This document shows, in pieces, positions 63,767 through 64,000 of a DNA stretch of 64,000 bases (position 1 is its first letter; each line of letters starts with the position of its first letter). The position numbers and the translations under genes were made by a program. This stretch comes from Clostridia bacterium (GTDB taxonomy: Bacteria > Bacillota > Clostridia > Oscillospirales > CAG-272). Location: assembly GCA_017622085.1 (NCBI GenBank), contig JAGARU010000030.1, forward strand, positions 56,715 through 120,714. Direction: 5' to 3'. The notes beneath the pieces were generated by a model. That model was not told the origin of the DNA, searched no databases, and saw only the letters and a list, made by a program, of their open reading frames with translations.

Positions 63767-64000
63767 ATGAAAGAAAAGATCAATAAATTAAAACAAGAGA
63801 AAAATGCAGTCATACTGACTCACTATTATGCACCTACCGAGGCGCAGGAAGTGGCCGACTACGTTGGCGACTCCTTCTATCTTGCAAAAATCGCAAAGAA
63901 GAGTACGGCAGACATCATTGTATTTTGCGGCGTGTCCTTTATGGGTGAGAGCGCAAAGATACTCAATCCCGACAAAAAGGTTCTGATGCCCGACCTCACG
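63767..64000 (+). CDS. nadA: Quinolinate synthase NadA, N-terminal part
   Basis: The first 78 codons; the gene runs off the window. [25 protein letters not shown] and [27 protein letters not shown] match NadA, with the first [4Fe-4S] cysteine in FCGV. It makes quinolinate from iminoaspartate and dihydroxyacetone phosphate for NAD synthesis. AAGGAAAGG precedes ATG 63767. Return to ordinary base composition marks the end of the accessory region. Confidence 0.93.
   Translation, partial: MKEKINKLKQEKNAVILTHYYAPTEAQEVADYVGDSFYLAKIAKKSTADIIVFCGVSFMGESAKILNPDKKVLMPDLT

Overview
The window is a chromosomal segment from a low-to-moderate GC Gram-positive bacterium of the class Clostridia (phylum Bacillota). 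The exact family cannot be read from the sequence. The evidence is strong GGAGG ribosome binding sites, TTG and GTG starts, type Z zinc S14, zinc (C+) forms of S4, L24, L32 and L36, a CIRCE-controlled groESL, and an IspH-ribosomal protein S1 fusion behind cmk and plsC, which is a clostridial arrangement.

Layout. 1-5160: end of a D-Ala-D-Ala carboxypeptidase, a DUF177-rpmF pair, membrane proteins and an ABC-F ATPase. 5480-21950: one long collinear S10-spc-alpha ribosomal cluster, rpsJ to rplQ, including secY, adk, map, a KOW protein, infA and rpoA. It has four long untranslated spacers or leaders with strong potential RNA structure. 22009-25650: an AGCS amino-acid symporter and CIRCE-groES-groEL. 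25783-28512: an AT-rich group (small membrane protein, SHOCT protein, DUF4143 ATPase). 28669-34304: a radical SAM protein, tRNA-Ala(GGC), an XRE-TPR regulator with an ABC exporter, a ribbon-helix-helix regulator with a 36-bp palindromic operator, and an MscS channel. 34412-41778: two divergent heterodimeric ABC exporters, each with one degenerate ATPase site. 41844-52217: a cysteine desulfidase-like enzyme, HPF, topoisomerase III, asd, then flavoprotein-cmk-plsC-ispH/S1. 52217-53190: a barstar-fold zinc-ribbon protein and tRNA-Gln(TTG).

53200-63620 is an AT-rich accessory region. It holds a large serine recombinase, an unassigned structured RNA, iterated 11-bp repeats and a compact restriction-modification operon. 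The operon encodes a small XRE controller, one polypeptide joining a C5-cytosine and an N6-adenine methyltransferase, and an HNH endonuclease, with an HExxH protein behind it. Next come two related cassettes. Each has a terminator, a hairpin array, a conserved tail, a promoter, a small membrane-protein gene and a structured 3-prime element. One cassette is interrupted by a 148-bp MITE-like insert for which the other cassette supplies the empty site. An IS3 transposase remnant follows, and the window ends in the start of nadA.

The strongest candidates for something undescribed are the cassette pair with its covarying 3-prime element and hairpin arrays, the fused two-methyltransferase system, the structured RNA beside the recombinase, and the internal promoter and start inside ispH-S1. 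All calls rest on reading the sequence. No database search or folding program was run.
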